Shown one piece after another: positions 25,664 through 35,600 of a DNA stretch of 64,000 bases (positions are counted from its first letter, which is position 1; each line of letters starts with the position of its first letter). Source of the stretch: Pseudomonas salomonii (GTDB lineage: Bacteria; Pseudomonadota; Gammaproteobacteria; Pseudomonadales; Pseudomonadaceae). The position numbers and the translations under genes are program-made. The DNA is taken from positions 124,001 through 188,000 of the forward strand of contig NZ_FNOX01000011.1 of the NCBI RefSeq assembly GCF_900107155.1, read 5' to 3'. Under the pieces are notes generated by a model, which ran no database searches, was not told where the DNA came from, and was given only the letters and a program-made list of their open reading frames with translations.

Positions 25664-26431
25664 ATGTCGAAACGAAATACACCCCAACGACGCCACAACA
25701 TTCTGACGCTGCTCAATGAACTGGGCGAAGTCAGCGTGGACGACTTGGCCAAGCGTTTCGAAACCTCGGAAGTGACCATCCGCAAGGACCTCGCCGCCCT
25801 CGAAAGCAATGGCCTGCTGCTGCGCCGCTACGGTGGCGCTATTACCATGCCCCAGGAACTGGTCGGCGACGCCGCGCAGCCCATCTCGGCCTATAAGCGC
25901 GCCATCGCCCGTGCAGCCGTCATGCGCTTGCGTGAACATGCACGCATCATTATCGACAGCGGCAGCACCACCGCCGCCATGATCCCGGAGTTGGGCCATC
26001 AGCCCGGCCTGGTGGTGATGACCAACTCCCTGCATGTAGCCCGTGCCCTGAGCGAGCTGGAGCATGAGCCGGTGCTGTTGATGACCGGCGGCACCTGGGA
26101 CCCGCATTCGGATTCGTTCCAGGGCCAGGTCGCCGAGCAGGTGCTGCGCTCCTACGACTTTGATCAGTTGTTTATCGGCGCCGACGGCATCGACCTGGCG
26201 CGTGGCACCACCACCTTTAACGAACTGCTGGGCCTGAGCCGTGTCATGGCCGAGGTCGCCCGTGAAGTGGTGGTGATGGTCGAATCCGACAAGATCGGTC
26301 GCAAGATTCCCAACCTGGAACTGCCCTGGAGCAGCGTCCATACCCTTATTACCGATGATCGCCTGCCGCTTGAGGCCCGCGACCAGATCCAAGCCCGCGG
26401 CATTACGCTGATATGCGCGGCAATCATCTAG
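25664..26431 (+). CDS. DeoR/GlpR-family transcriptional regulator next to glmS
   Basis: The 255-residue protein has an N-terminal DeoR helix-turn-helix (RRHNILTLLNELGEVSVDDLAKRFETSEVTIRKDLAAL) and a C-terminal phosphosugar-binding domain (IDSGSTTAAMIPELG ... FIGADGIDLARGTTTFNELL). The ATG at 25664 places the helix-turn-helix at the N-terminus; an upstream in-frame ATG at 25625 adds atypical sequence. It lies 10 bases upstream of glmS, suggesting co-transcription and control of amino-sugar supply, with glucosamine-6-phosphate a likely effector by inference. Confidence 0.9.
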   Translation: MSKRNTPQRRHNILTLLNELGEVSVDDLAKRFETSEVTIRKDLAALESNGLLLRRYGGAITMPQELVGDAAQPISAYKRAIARAAVMRLREHARIIIDSGSTTAAMIPELGHQPGLVVMTNSLHVARALSELEHEPVLLMTGGTWDPHSDSFQGQVAEQVLRSYDFDQLFIGADGIDLARGTTTFNELLGLSRVMAEVAREVVVMVESDKIGRKIPNLELPWSSVHTLITDDRLPLEARDQIQARGITLICAAII

Positions 26432-26441
26432 GAGATACACC

Positions 26442-28274
26442 ATGTGTGGAATTGTAGGCGCAGTCGCTGAACGCAACGTCACCGCCATCCTGCTTGAAGG
26501 CCTCAAACGTCTGGAATACCGCGGCTATGACAGCGCCGGTGTAGCCGTATTTACCAACGCCGGCAAGCTCGAGCGCATGCGCCGCCCAGGCAAAGTCAGC
26601 GAACTGGAACAAGCTTTGCTCGGCGAGCCGCTGGTGGGTCGTCTCGGCATCGCCCACACCCGTTGGGCTACCCACGGTGCACCGTGCGAACGTAACGCTC
26701 ACCCGCATTTCTCCGGCGACCTGGCAGTTGTGCACAACGGCATCATCGAAAACCACGAAGTGCTGCGCGAACAGCTCAAGGGCTTGGGCTACGAGTTCAC
26801 CTCAGACACCGACACCGAAGTCATCGCCCACCTGCTCAACCACAAGCTCAAGGACCTCGGCGACCTGACCGTCGCGCTCAAGGCTACGGTCAAGGAACTG
26901 CACGGCGCCTACGGCCTGGCCGTGGTCTGCGCCAGCCAACCCGACCGCGTGGTGGCCGCGCGCAGTGGCAGCCCGTTGGTGATTGGCCTGGGCCTGGGCG
27001 AAAACTTCCTCGCCTCCGACCAATTGGCCCTGCGCCAGGTCACCGACCGCTTCATGTACCTGGAAGAAGGCGATATCGCCGATATTCGCCGTGAAAGCGT
27101 GCAGATCTGGGACGTCAACGGCGTGCCCGTCGAACGCGAAGCCGTGCAATACCGCGACGGCGCCGAAGCTGCCGACAAGGGCGAATTCCGCCACTTCATG
27201 CTCAAGGAAATCCACGAGCAACCGTCCGTGGTGCAACGCACCCTGGAAGGCCGCCTGAGCCAGAACCAAGTGCTGGTCAACGCCTTCGGCCCACAAGCCG
27301 CCGAGCTGTTCGCCAAAGTGCGCAATGTGCAGATCGTCGCCTGCGGCACCAGCTACCACGCCGGTATGGTTGCCCGTTACTGGCTCGAAGAACTGGCCGG
27401 CATCCCGTGCCAGGTCGAAGTCGCCAGCGAGTTCCGCTACCGCAAGGTGGTGGTGCAGCCCGACACCCTGTTCGTGACCATCTCCCAGTCCGGCGAAACC
27501 GCCGACACCCTGGCCGCGCTGCGTAATGCCAAAGAACTCGGCTTCCTTGGCAGCCTGGCGATCTGCAACGTCAGCATCAGCTCACTGGTGCGTGAATCCG
27601 ACCTGACCCTGTTGACCCAGGCCGGTCGCGAAATCGGCGTGGCGTCCACCAAAGCCTTTACAACCCAACTCGTTGGCCTGTTGCTGCTGACCCTGTCCCT
27701 GGGCCAGGTGCGCGGCACCCTCGCCGAAGGCGTCGAAGCCACATTGGTCGAAGAACTGCGCCGCCTGCCGACCCGCCTGGGCGAAGCCCTGGCCATGGAC
27801 AGCACCGTGGAAAAAGTCGCCGAACTGTTCGCCGACAAAAACCACACCCTGTTCCTCGGCCGTGGCGCGCAATACCCGGTGGCGATGGAAGGCTCGCTCA
27901 AGCTCAAGGAAATCTCGTACATCCACGCCGAAGCCTACCCGGCCGGCGAGCTCAAACACGGCCCATTGGCCCTGGTGGATGACGACATGCCGGTGGTCAC
28001 CGTCGCGCCGAACAACGAACTGCTGGAAAAACTCAAATCCAACCTGCAGGAAGTGCGCGCGCGTGGCGGTCAGCTAATCGTGTTTGCCGATGAAAAAGCC
28101 GGCATGACCAACGCCGAAGGCACTCACGTCATCAACATGCCGCACATCCACGACACCCTGTCGCCGATCCTCTACACCATCCCGTTGCAGCTGCTGTCGT
28201 ATTACGTTGCCGTGCTCAAGGGCACCGACGTTGACCAGCCGCGTAACCTGGCGAAGTCGGTGACGGTGGAGTAA
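26442..28274 (+). CDS. glmS: Glutamine-fructose-6-phosphate aminotransferase (isomerizing)
   Basis: GlmS makes glucosamine-6-phosphate, the first step to UDP-GlcNAc. The 610-residue protein starts MCGIVGAVAERN; Cys2 is the N-terminal nucleophile of the glutaminase domain after Met removal. Two SIS isomerase domains follow (ACGTSYHAGMVARYWLEEL; LFLGRGAQYPVAMEGSLKLKEISYIHAE). It ends AKSVTVE, the conserved C-terminus. No glmS ribozyme is expected or seen; control is likely through the upstream DeoR-type protein. Confidence 0.98.
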   Translation: MCGIVGAVAERNVTAILLEGLKRLEYRGYDSAGVAVFTNAGKLERMRRPGKVSELEQALLGEPLVGRLGIAHTRWATHGAPCERNAHPHFSGDLAVVHNGIIENHEVLREQLKGLGYEFTSDTDTEVIAHLLNHKLKDLGDLTVALKATVKELHGAYGLAVVCASQPDRVVAARSGSPLVIGLGLGENFLASDQLALRQVTDRFMYLEEGDIADIRRESVQIWDVNGVPVEREAVQYRDGAEAADKGEFRHFMLKEIHEQPSVVQRTLEGRLSQNQVLVNAFGPQAAELFAKVRNVQIVACGTSYHAGMVARYWLEELAGIPCQVEVASEFRYRKVVVQPDTLFVTISQSGETADTLAALRNAKELGFLGSLAICNVSISSLVRESDLTLLTQAGREIGVASTKAFTTQLVGLLLLTLSLGQVRGTLAEGVEATLVEELRRLPTRLGEALAMDSTVEKVAELFADKNHTLFLGRGAQYPVAMEGSLKLKEISYIHAEAYPAGELKHGPLALVDDDMPVVTVAPNNELLEKLKSNLQEVRARGGQLIVFADEKAGMTNAEGTHVINMPHIHDTLSPILYTIPLQLLSYYVAVLKGTDVDQPRNLAKSVTVE

Positions 28275-28297
28275 TACGATTCGATTGGTGGTCACCT

Positions 28298-28326
28298 AAA
28301 AAACCCTCGGATATCGAGGGTTTTTT
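28298..28326 (+). terminator. Terminator after glmS
   Basis: AAAAAACCCTCG / CGAGGGTTTTTT stem with the loop GATAT, followed by T. It is strongly symmetric. Confidence 0.9.
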
Positions 28327-28466
28327 ATGCGCCTTGAACAGGGGGAAGCCCCTTGAATAACCGATCATCGGCGTTTGTGGTTTTTGTGCACCAATACCGT
28401 ATGCCGCTCTCAAGTTCCCCCTAGAATGCCTCCCTGTGGATAACTCAGCCAGGGAACGCCTTCACC

Positions 28467-29048
28467 ATGAACATAGAACTGCTTATCGCCGGTATCGTCG
28501 TGCTGATCATTGTCGTCGGCCTGGTCGGCTGGATGGTTGGTGTCTACAACGGCCTGGTGATGCGGCGCAACGATGTGGATAAAGCCTTCGCCAACATCGA
28601 CGTGCTGCTCAAGCAACGGGCCGATCAGATCCCCGACCTGATGCGCGTGGTGCAGACTGCCATGAACCATGAGAACGCGCTGTTCACGCGTCTGAGCGAT
28701 GCGCGCACTCAATACCTGAACGCCAGCAGCCTCAACGCCAAGGTCGATGCGTCCAACCAACTCAACGCGGCGCTCAAGTCGGTGATTGCGGTGGCGGAGA
28801 GTTATCCGGCGCTGATTTCGGGGCCGAACATGGTCGAGTTGCAACAGGCTATCTCGGCCGTGGAGGAGCGCATTGCTGACCGGCGTGAGTTCTTCAATGA
28901 GTCGGTGAACCTCTACAACATCGCCATTGCGGTGTTCCCCGACCTGTTTTTTGCGCGGATGCTCAGCTATCAGCGCATTCCGCTGTTGGCCATCAGCGCC
29001 GAAGAAACCCGCTACGAAGGCGTGAAGCTTGAGGTGCCGGGGGCATGA
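28467..29048 (+). CDS. LemA family membrane protein
   Basis: The 193-residue protein has one N-terminal membrane segment (MNIELLIAGIVVLIIVVGLVGWMVGVYNGL) followed by the LemA helical domain (RRNDVDKAFANIDVLLKQRADQIPDLMRVVQT ... ETRYEGVKLEVPG). LemA proteins are widespread and poorly understood. The stop overlaps the next gene by 4 bases, and that gene encodes a GIDE-type membrane protein, a recurring pairing. A perfect DnaA box lies inside (28574-28582) and another just upstream (28435-28443). Confidence 0.92.
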   Translation: MNIELLIAGIVVLIIVVGLVGWMVGVYNGLVMRRNDVDKAFANIDVLLKQRADQIPDLMRVVQTAMNHENALFTRLSDARTQYLNASSLNAKVDASNQLNAALKSVIAVAESYPALISGPNMVELQQAISAVEERIADRREFFNESVNLYNIAIAVFPDLFFARMLSYQRIPLLAISAEETRYEGVKLEVPGA

Positions 29049-30211
29049 AAACCACCCAGGCGGGCGTTGTGGTGAAAAAGCCGAAGTGGAAAACTGCGCT
29101 GGCGCTGGTGTTCCTCGCCGGCTTTATCGCCTTGATGGTTTACGCGCCAAACATCCTGATCGCGCTGTTTTTCCCCGTGGGCATTCTGGTCGGTTTGCTG
29201 GTCAGCTTTGGCCCCAGTTTCTACAAAACCGAGCAGCGCCTGGCCACCAGTCAGATTCGTTCGCTGGCCATGGGCCTGGTGGAAGTGCGCGGTAAGGTGG
29301 TTGCCGACCAGACCATGCTGTCGCCGGTCTACGGCAAGCCGTGCGTGGGTTACGTGCTGATTGTCGAAGAGGGGACCAAAGACAAGGACGGCGATTGGAG
29401 TTGGAGCCGGGTGTTGGGTGAGGCGCGCTGTCATGACTTCCGGCTGCAGGACGCCGGCGGTGAGGCCCGCGTGATTGCCGAAGGGATCGACCTGTTTGGC
29501 AATAAATCGCCAGACGAGTACGAACTGCTGGGCAGTTCCCGCCGCCAGGGTGAAATCCTGTTGGTCCAGGACCTGGACGTGATGCTGATTGGTGACGCCG
29601 GTGAGCGTGAAGGCCAAACCGTTATTTCACAGGGCAAACACCCTAAGGCGGTGTTTGGCGTGGCATTGACCGAGGATGTGGAAAACCGCCGAGTGCTGGC
29701 GCCTTTATGGCGCGCCGGTGGTTTTTATGGCGCGGTGATAGCGCTGCTCGGGGTCGGCGTCATGGCCATGACCCCTGCGCATTTCGCTCAACTGCATTTG
29801 CCCGGCCCCGAGACTTATCCACAGATGGTCGAACGGGGTCCGTTCTATCAACTGCTCGCCTGGCTATACCGCGAGGGCGGCTTTCAGATTCCGTTCATGG
29901 CCGCGTTTGGTTTCTTTCTGGCCCTTATCGTCGTCATGATGGCCACGCGGTTGGTCCTGCCCAAAGGTATTCGCCTGGCCGTGGGGCGCGTATTGGGAGC
30001 ATGGATGGGCTTGGGCATGGTGATTGGCGGCGTTGTGACCCTGCTGCTGTTCGTTGCCCATGTGGATACGATGAAGCTGTTTCTGGTGTGGATGCTGATC
30101 CTGCTGGGCACCCTGGTGTTCTCGATCTTCGAGCAGAGAAAGCTCGGCGCGGCGTACAACCATTACGCCAAGCGCGTGGGCAAAGCCAGCTTCGGCGACG
30201 AAGACGCCTGA
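29045..30211 (+). CDS. GIDE/MULAN-like (E3 ligase-type) membrane protein, partner of LemA
   Basis: The 388-residue membrane protein has two N-terminal hydrophobic segments (TALALVFLAGFIALMVYAPNILIALFF), a soluble region of about residues 70-215 and four further hydrophobic segments. The soluble part (SLAMGLVEVRGKVVADQTMLSPVYGKPCVGYVLIVEE ... FRLQDAGGEARVI) resembles the GIDE/BAM domain of mitochondrial MULAN-type E3 ligases; no RING finger is visible. The function in bacteria is unknown. The ATGA overlap with lemA indicates coupled translation. Confidence 0.75.
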   Translation: MKTTQAGVVVKKPKWKTALALVFLAGFIALMVYAPNILIALFFPVGILVGLLVSFGPSFYKTEQRLATSQIRSLAMGLVEVRGKVVADQTMLSPVYGKPCVGYVLIVEEGTKDKDGDWSWSRVLGEARCHDFRLQDAGGEARVIAEGIDLFGNKSPDEYELLGSSRRQGEILLVQDLDVMLIGDAGEREGQTVISQGKHPKAVFGVALTEDVENRRVLAPLWRAGGFYGAVIALLGVGVMAMTPAHFAQLHLPGPETYPQMVERGPFYQLLAWLYREGGFQIPFMAAFGFFLALIVVMMATRLVLPKGIRLAVGRVLGAWMGLGMVIGGVVTLLLFVAHVDTMKLFLVWMLILLGTLVFSIFEQRKLGAAYNHYAKRVGKASFGDEDA

Positions 30212-30260
30212 TCAGGGCGATTGAAGAAGCAAGAACACAATCCTCAAAGCAGCAAAGATC

Positions 30261-30354
30261 CCTGTGGGAGCGGGCTTGCCCGCGAAGACGTCGGCCCAGT
30301 CATCAGTGATGTTGGCTGACCCACCGCTATCGCGGGCAAGCCCGCTCCCACAGG
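30261..30354. repeat. REPIN between convergent genes
   Basis: Arms CCTGTGGGAGCGGGCTTGCC... (30261-30285) and its perfect reverse complement (30330-30354) enclose a 44-base spacer. It lies between the convergent GIDE-like gene and pbpC, where it may also act as a bidirectional terminator. Confidence 0.85.
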
Positions 30355-30373
30355 GGATCTGCGCTTAGCCAGC

Positions 30374-32683
30374 TCAGGGCACAAACTCCACTTTCAGCCC
30401 GCGGCTCGCACTGCGCCCCTGATCATCGCTGACCCGCAACCGATACTCGCCCGACTTGCCCGGCCGCCAATTCAACGTGGTTTGCGGCGGGCCCTGGCCG
30501 ATCAGCGTCTGGTCGGCAAACCAGTACAGCGTGGTCGCATCACTGGCCGCGTTGGCATTGAGCGGGATACTTTCCTGCGGCTGGGACAGGCGCAGTTGGT
30601 AGCTCACCTGGGTCAGCGGCGAGCGAATCTGCGGCGCTTCGCTTTGGTCGCTGATGCGGTTGGGCTGGCAATTTTTCATCACATTAGGCGGCGTGCGCCG
30701 GGGCAGGCCGGCGGCGCGGTACAGGCGCTGCACGTCGCTGGGCCAGAATTCGAAGACTTCTTCGCGGGTGTATTGCGGGTCAAACGGCGGGCACGCGGCC
30801 TTGCCGGTGCGCGTATCGATCAGCACCGGGCGGTGCAGATTGGACACGCGAATTGGCGACACGCCGGGGATGTACCAGGTCTTGCGGGTTTGCGGGCACC
30901 AGCGGTTGGGCAATTCGCCGGAGGCCGCACACACGTCGATGCGCACCAGCCCGGCGGGCGCCTTGTCGGGCTTGATCACCACGTTGGGCAAGGCCAGCGG
31001 CAGGGCGTCGGCGATGCGGAAGAACAGCGGCGCAGCGGTTTTGGCGCCGATAAACGTCGGGTTCGGCCGCCCATCAAAGTTGCCCACCCACACCACCAGC
31101 ACATACGGCCCCACCAGGCCTGCGCTCCAGGCATCGTGAAAGCCCCATGACGTGCCGGTTTTCCACGCGGTGCGCCAGTGGCGGCCGGGCAGGCCATCCG
31201 GGCGCGGGTTGCGGCGCAGCATGTCGCGCACCATAAACGCCGCTTGGGGCGTAAGCAGTTGCGCGCCAGTGGTTTGCGGCTGTTCCTGCACATAGCGCAA
31301 AGGCCGCAAATGCCCGTCACCCGCCAGCATCACATACAGGCGCGCCAGTTCCTCCGGCGTCATCTCGCCGCCGCCCAAAGCCAGGGCCAAGCCATAGTGA
31401 CTTTCCCCACGCAAGCCTTTGATACCGGCGCGTTGCAGCAAGCCGTACAGCGAGGGCGACTGCACCTGGCTGGCGAGCCACACCGCCGGAATATTGCGAC
31501 TACGGATCAACGCATCCCGCGCCGTCAGTGGCCCGACAAAACTGCCGTCGAAATTTTCCGGCTGGAAGTAGCCGAAGTTACTGGGCAAATCCTTGAGGAT
31601 GCTCATGGGGTGGATAACCCCCTGATCCAGCGCCAGTCCATACAAAAACGGCTTGAGCGTCGACCCCGGCGAGCGCCGCGACAACACGCCGTTGACCTGG
31701 CCGTGGATGCTTGTGGATAAGTAATCCGCCGAACCCACCAGCGCCTTGACGCTCTGGTCGCGGCTGTCCACAAGGATGGCCGTGGCGTTTTCCACACCGG
31801 TACTGCGCCGCTCGGCAATAAAACCGGTGATCAGGCGTTCGAGCAGTTGCTGCAAAGGCAGGTTGAGGGTGGTGTTGAGTTCGTTGCCGGGCTGGGATGC
31901 CAGCAGCTGTTCGCTCAAGTGCGGTGCCAGAAACGGAATCTGCTGGCGGTTGCGCGCCTCCAGGGGCAAGTCGAGCAAACTGTCGTTACGAGCGTCCTGT
32001 GGATAAGTTTCGCGCCAGTCGGCCATCAAGCGCAGCCGCGCATGTTGCAGCGACGGCCCGAAGCGTGCGCGCCGCCCCGGTTGCTGCGGGATCACCGCCA
32101 GCGCCAGCGCTTCGGACAACGACAACTGCGCCGCCGACTTGCCAAAGTAAATCCGGCTGGCCGCTTCGGCGCCTTCGATATTGCCGCCCATGGGCGCCAG
32201 GTTCAGGTAAGCCTCAAGGATATCGTGCTTGCTGTAGCGCGCTTCCAGCCACAGCGCCAGGGCCATCTGCTGCAATTTGCCCGGCACTTGGCGGGTGTTG
32301 AGGTCCCACAGCCGCCGCGCCAGCTGCATGCTCAAGGTTGAGCCGCCCTGGCGCTGGCCGCCGCTGTAGGTGGCCATGGCCGCGCGCAGCAACGCCGGGG
32401 GGTTGATGCCCGGGTGCCAGTAGAAATTGCGGTCTTCCTTGAGCAACAAGGCTTCGACCAGTGACGGCGACATGCGCGCAAGCGGCAGCCACAGGCGATA
32501 TTGCCCATCCTCTGCCAGGGTCATGCGCAGCAACGCGCCGTCATCGGCCAACACCACGCGTGACGAGGTGACGGCCTGTTCCAGCGGGGCATGGGGCCAC
32601 CATCGCAGCCCTGCCAGCGTGCCTGTAAAGAGTACCGCCGCTGCAAGCAGCGGCGTCAGGCGTTTAAGGCTTGGTAATTTCAA
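30374..32683 (-). CDS. pbpC: Penicillin-binding protein 1C
   Basis: PbpC is a bifunctional peptidoglycan synthase of 769 residues. After an N-terminal anchor (LLAAAVLFTGTLAGL) the glycosyltransferase domain has LLKEDRNFYWHPGINPPALLRA and GGSTLSMQLARRL. The transpeptidase domain has the active-site SxxK in SPGSTLKPFLYGLAL and KTGTSWGFHDAWSAG. The C-terminal BiPBP_C domain (SIPLNANAASDATTLYWFADQ) is typical of PBP1C. The gene overlaps the end of the upstream alpha-2-macroglobulin gene by 20 bases, the pairing known as yfhM-pbpC in E. coli. Confidence 0.96.
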   Translation of the reverse strand: MKLPSLKRLTPLLAAAVLFTGTLAGLRWWPHAPLEQAVTSSRVVLADDGALLRMTLAEDGQYRLWLPLARMSPSLVEALLLKEDRNFYWHPGINPPALLRAAMATYSGGQRQGGSTLSMQLARRLWDLNTRQVPGKLQQMALALWLEARYSKHDILEAYLNLAPMGGNIEGAEAASRIYFGKSAAQLSLSEALALAVIPQQPGRRARFGPSLQHARLRLMADWRETYPQDARNDSLLDLPLEARNRQQIPFLAPHLSEQLLASQPGNELNTTLNLPLQQLLERLITGFIAERRSTGVENATAILVDSRDQSVKALVGSADYLSTSIHGQVNGVLSRRSPGSTLKPFLYGLALDQGVIHPMSILKDLPSNFGYFQPENFDGSFVGPLTARDALIRSRNIPAVWLASQVQSPSLYGLLQRAGIKGLRGESHYGLALALGGGEMTPEELARLYVMLAGDGHLRPLRYVQEQPQTTGAQLLTPQAAFMVRDMLRRNPRPDGLPGRHWRTAWKTGTSWGFHDAWSAGLVGPYVLVVWVGNFDGRPNPTFIGAKTAAPLFFRIADALPLALPNVVIKPDKAPAGLVRIDVCAASGELPNRWCPQTRKTWYIPGVSPIRVSNLHRPVLIDTRTGKAACPPFDPQYTREEVFEFWPSDVQRLYRAAGLPRRTPPNVMKNCQPNRISDQSEAPQIRSPLTQVSYQLRLSQPQESIPLNANAASDATTLYWFADQTLIGQGPPQTTLNWRPGKSGEYRLRVSDDQGRSASRGLKVEFVP

Positions 32684-35600
32684 GCTGGCCTACTTTGCCG
32701 CGCCCTTGCAGGGTGGTTTCGTACATGCCTTCGGCGTAGGCCGGTGGCGTATTGAACGTCCCTGCGTTGGTGGCGCGCACGCGGTACACGAAAGTGCCTA
32801 CATCACGCAGCGCGGTGCCGTACAACACCACTCGATCATCGCGCACATCCACGTAGTCCGGCTGCCAGTTGCTCAGCTCGGTCTCGCCGATCGGCGCTTG
32901 CCAGGTCTCGGCTTCGTCACCGTCGGCGGTTTCCACGTACTCGGAATCGTCGCCCTCACTTTCACTTTCCTCGCTGCTGGCGGCGGCTTCCGGCTCCGGC
33001 GGCAAGTTATACACAGGCTCGACGCCGCCGGGCAGCAAGTCGACCACGGCCACTTGCTGCACTTGGTCACGGTCGGTGGCGCGCAGGCGCAGGCGCACCA
33101 GGAACTCGTCGCCCACCGCGACTTTGCTCACCGGCTCGCCTTTGAGGTCGAGGTATTCGTGGATGATTTCCAGGCCATTGTTGATCGGCTTGAGCTTGGC
33201 ACCCTTGTCGAAACCGGCTTCGCTGAGCATGTAGAAAGCAGCCGGGCCGTCGGTTTTTTCCATCACCAGTTTCTGGGTTTTACCCGGCACGGCGGCGCGC
33301 GGTGGCTGGCCGGCCATCTCCAGCAGTTGCTGTTGCTTGTCGCCCAGCCAGGCAGTCGCCTTGAGGGTCATGTCGCTCTGGGCGCGCTGGCCATAGTTGT
33401 CCAGGGCGCGCAGCAGCAGGGCGGCCGACAGCGAGTTGTAGCGCTGTTCGTTCAGGCGCTTGCCGAGTTTATCCAGCAGCGCCGTCGGTACGTCGTCAAG
33501 CAACTCGGGGAAGTGGCGCGCCAGCAGGTGCAAGTGCTCGGCGTCGTGTACCAGCGGGTCGTAATACAGGCCATCGCTCTCCCACTTATCCACCAGCGAA
33601 CGCCACGGGATTTTGCGGAACAGGGTATCGGCCTGACGATCCTGCTTGAGCAGCTTGTAACTGGCCGCCAGGTAAGCGGCGCCCAAGTCGTTCTGCCAGG
33701 TGTCTTTGAAGTAGCTCTCGTAACGCTCGCGGATGTCGCTCAAGGCGCCGCTCACCAGAATCCCCTGACGGCTCAAGAGGTAACTGGCGTAGGCACGGTT
33801 GCGCAATTCCGACAGACCTTCGCTCGGGCCATTGGCCAGGTCCGTCAGGTAGGTGTTGGAGCGCGCCAGCAGGTCTTCCGGCACCGGCAGCCCGCGTTCC
33901 TTGGCTTCGATCAGGAAGTCGGTGGCATACAGGCTGGCATACGGCGCCACATCCGGGTTGGCCGCCCACAAACCAAAGCCACCGGCCGAGTTCTGGCGCT
34001 GGCGCAGCATGCGCACCGCGCCGCTGAAGGCTTGTTCGGCTTCTGGCGCCGTACCGCCCCAGATCAACGCCGGCATGGCCTTGGACACCAATTGCTCGGT
34101 GCAGGCGTAACCATAGTCATCCAGGTAATGTTTGAGGCCGTTGGCCCACACCAGCGGCGACGCGGCCACGCCCAGTTGCACATCGCGCAATTGGCTGAAC
34201 AGCTCACGCGTCGGTTTCAGCTCTTTGCTGGCGCTGTCGAAACGGCCCAGGCTCAAGGCCACGCGATGCTCGCTCAGTGGGCGGATCGAGGTGGTTTCTG
34301 CGACCTGGATACGTTTGCCGTTCGGCAGTACCGCGACAAACCGCAGATCCGCCGAGCCGAGGGTTTCGCCGACCTTGATCTTGAACTCGGCAGTGCCTTC
34401 CTTGCGCGGTTGCAGCGACAGGGTGCTGCCTTTATCGCCCTGCACGTTGAGGCCGTCGCTGGTCTGCACTTCAAACTTCACGTCCGCTGCCGCGTCGAGG
34501 TTACTGAACACCCCGGCGCTCACATTGAACACGTCTCCCGGCGCCACAAAGGCCGGCACGTTCGGCGTGATCACAATCGGCCCGCGCACTTCGGTATTGG
34601 CCTCGCTGACACCCACGCTGTCACTGTCCACTGCCACTGCAAACAGGTGCAGCTTGCCGTTGAAGCTGTCCGGCACCTGGTAATGCAGCACGGTTTCACC
34701 GGCGGGCAGGTCAACCAGCCCGGACCACCAGGCCACGGGCGGCTGGTGTTTACGCTTGAACGGGTTGAGGTGGTTGGCCAGCGCGCCTTCGGTGTCACCA
34801 CCCGGCGCTGCCCCACTGAGCAGGCGGCTGAATTCCGGCAGGATCAGGTCAAGAATCTGACTGGTGCCGACCTCCAATGCGCGTTTCTGGAAGAAGAAGC
34901 CCAACGGGTCGGGCGTCTGGTAACGCGCCACTTGCAGGATGCCTTCGTCCACCGCATAAACCACCGCGCGGCCTGGGCGGTCGGCAGTGACCTTGATATC
35001 CAGGGTCTGCCCCGGCTCGATCTTCTCCGGGCCTTCAACCTTGAGCGCCATGCGCCGTGCATCCAGGTTGATGCTGAACGGCACCACGCCGTAGGACAGC
35101 GGGCTCATATAGACCTCAGGCGAACCCATGTCGCGCACAAACTGCACGTTGACGTAGGCATTGCCCTCAAGGCCTGCAGGCACGCGGATATGTTGCACGC
35201 TGTTGGTGCTGTCGGCCTTGAACCACTGTTGGGTGTAAACCTTGTCACGCTCGATGGTGATCAAGCCGGCACCGGTGTAAGGTGCGCGGATGCTGATCGC
35301 AATCTCATCACCGGTGGCATAGCTGCGTTTATCCAGGCGCAGTTGCAGCTCGGCGTTGCGCTCCAGCGAGCGCGAGGTGTTGCCGCGCCCGGCCACGCTG
35401 TAGTCCATCTGGTTGAGCAGACGGCCATTGGCGTCTTTGACTTGCAGGGTGAAATCACCCGGCGTGCCGGTGTTGAGGGTCTGCTTGGCGCCGTCCTTGG
35501 TCATCGTCAGCGGGGAGGCCGGCTGGCTGATGTTCTTGATGCGCGACTCGTATTTGTAGGTGCCGTTGGACTGTTTCACCAGTACCGACACGTAACGGTG

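Noticed and set aside
28275..28466. glmS ribozyme or riboswitch near glmS
   Set aside because: That ribozyme lies upstream of glmS in Gram-positive bacteria; the sequence upstream here is the DeoR-type gene, and downstream is only a terminator and the lemA leader.
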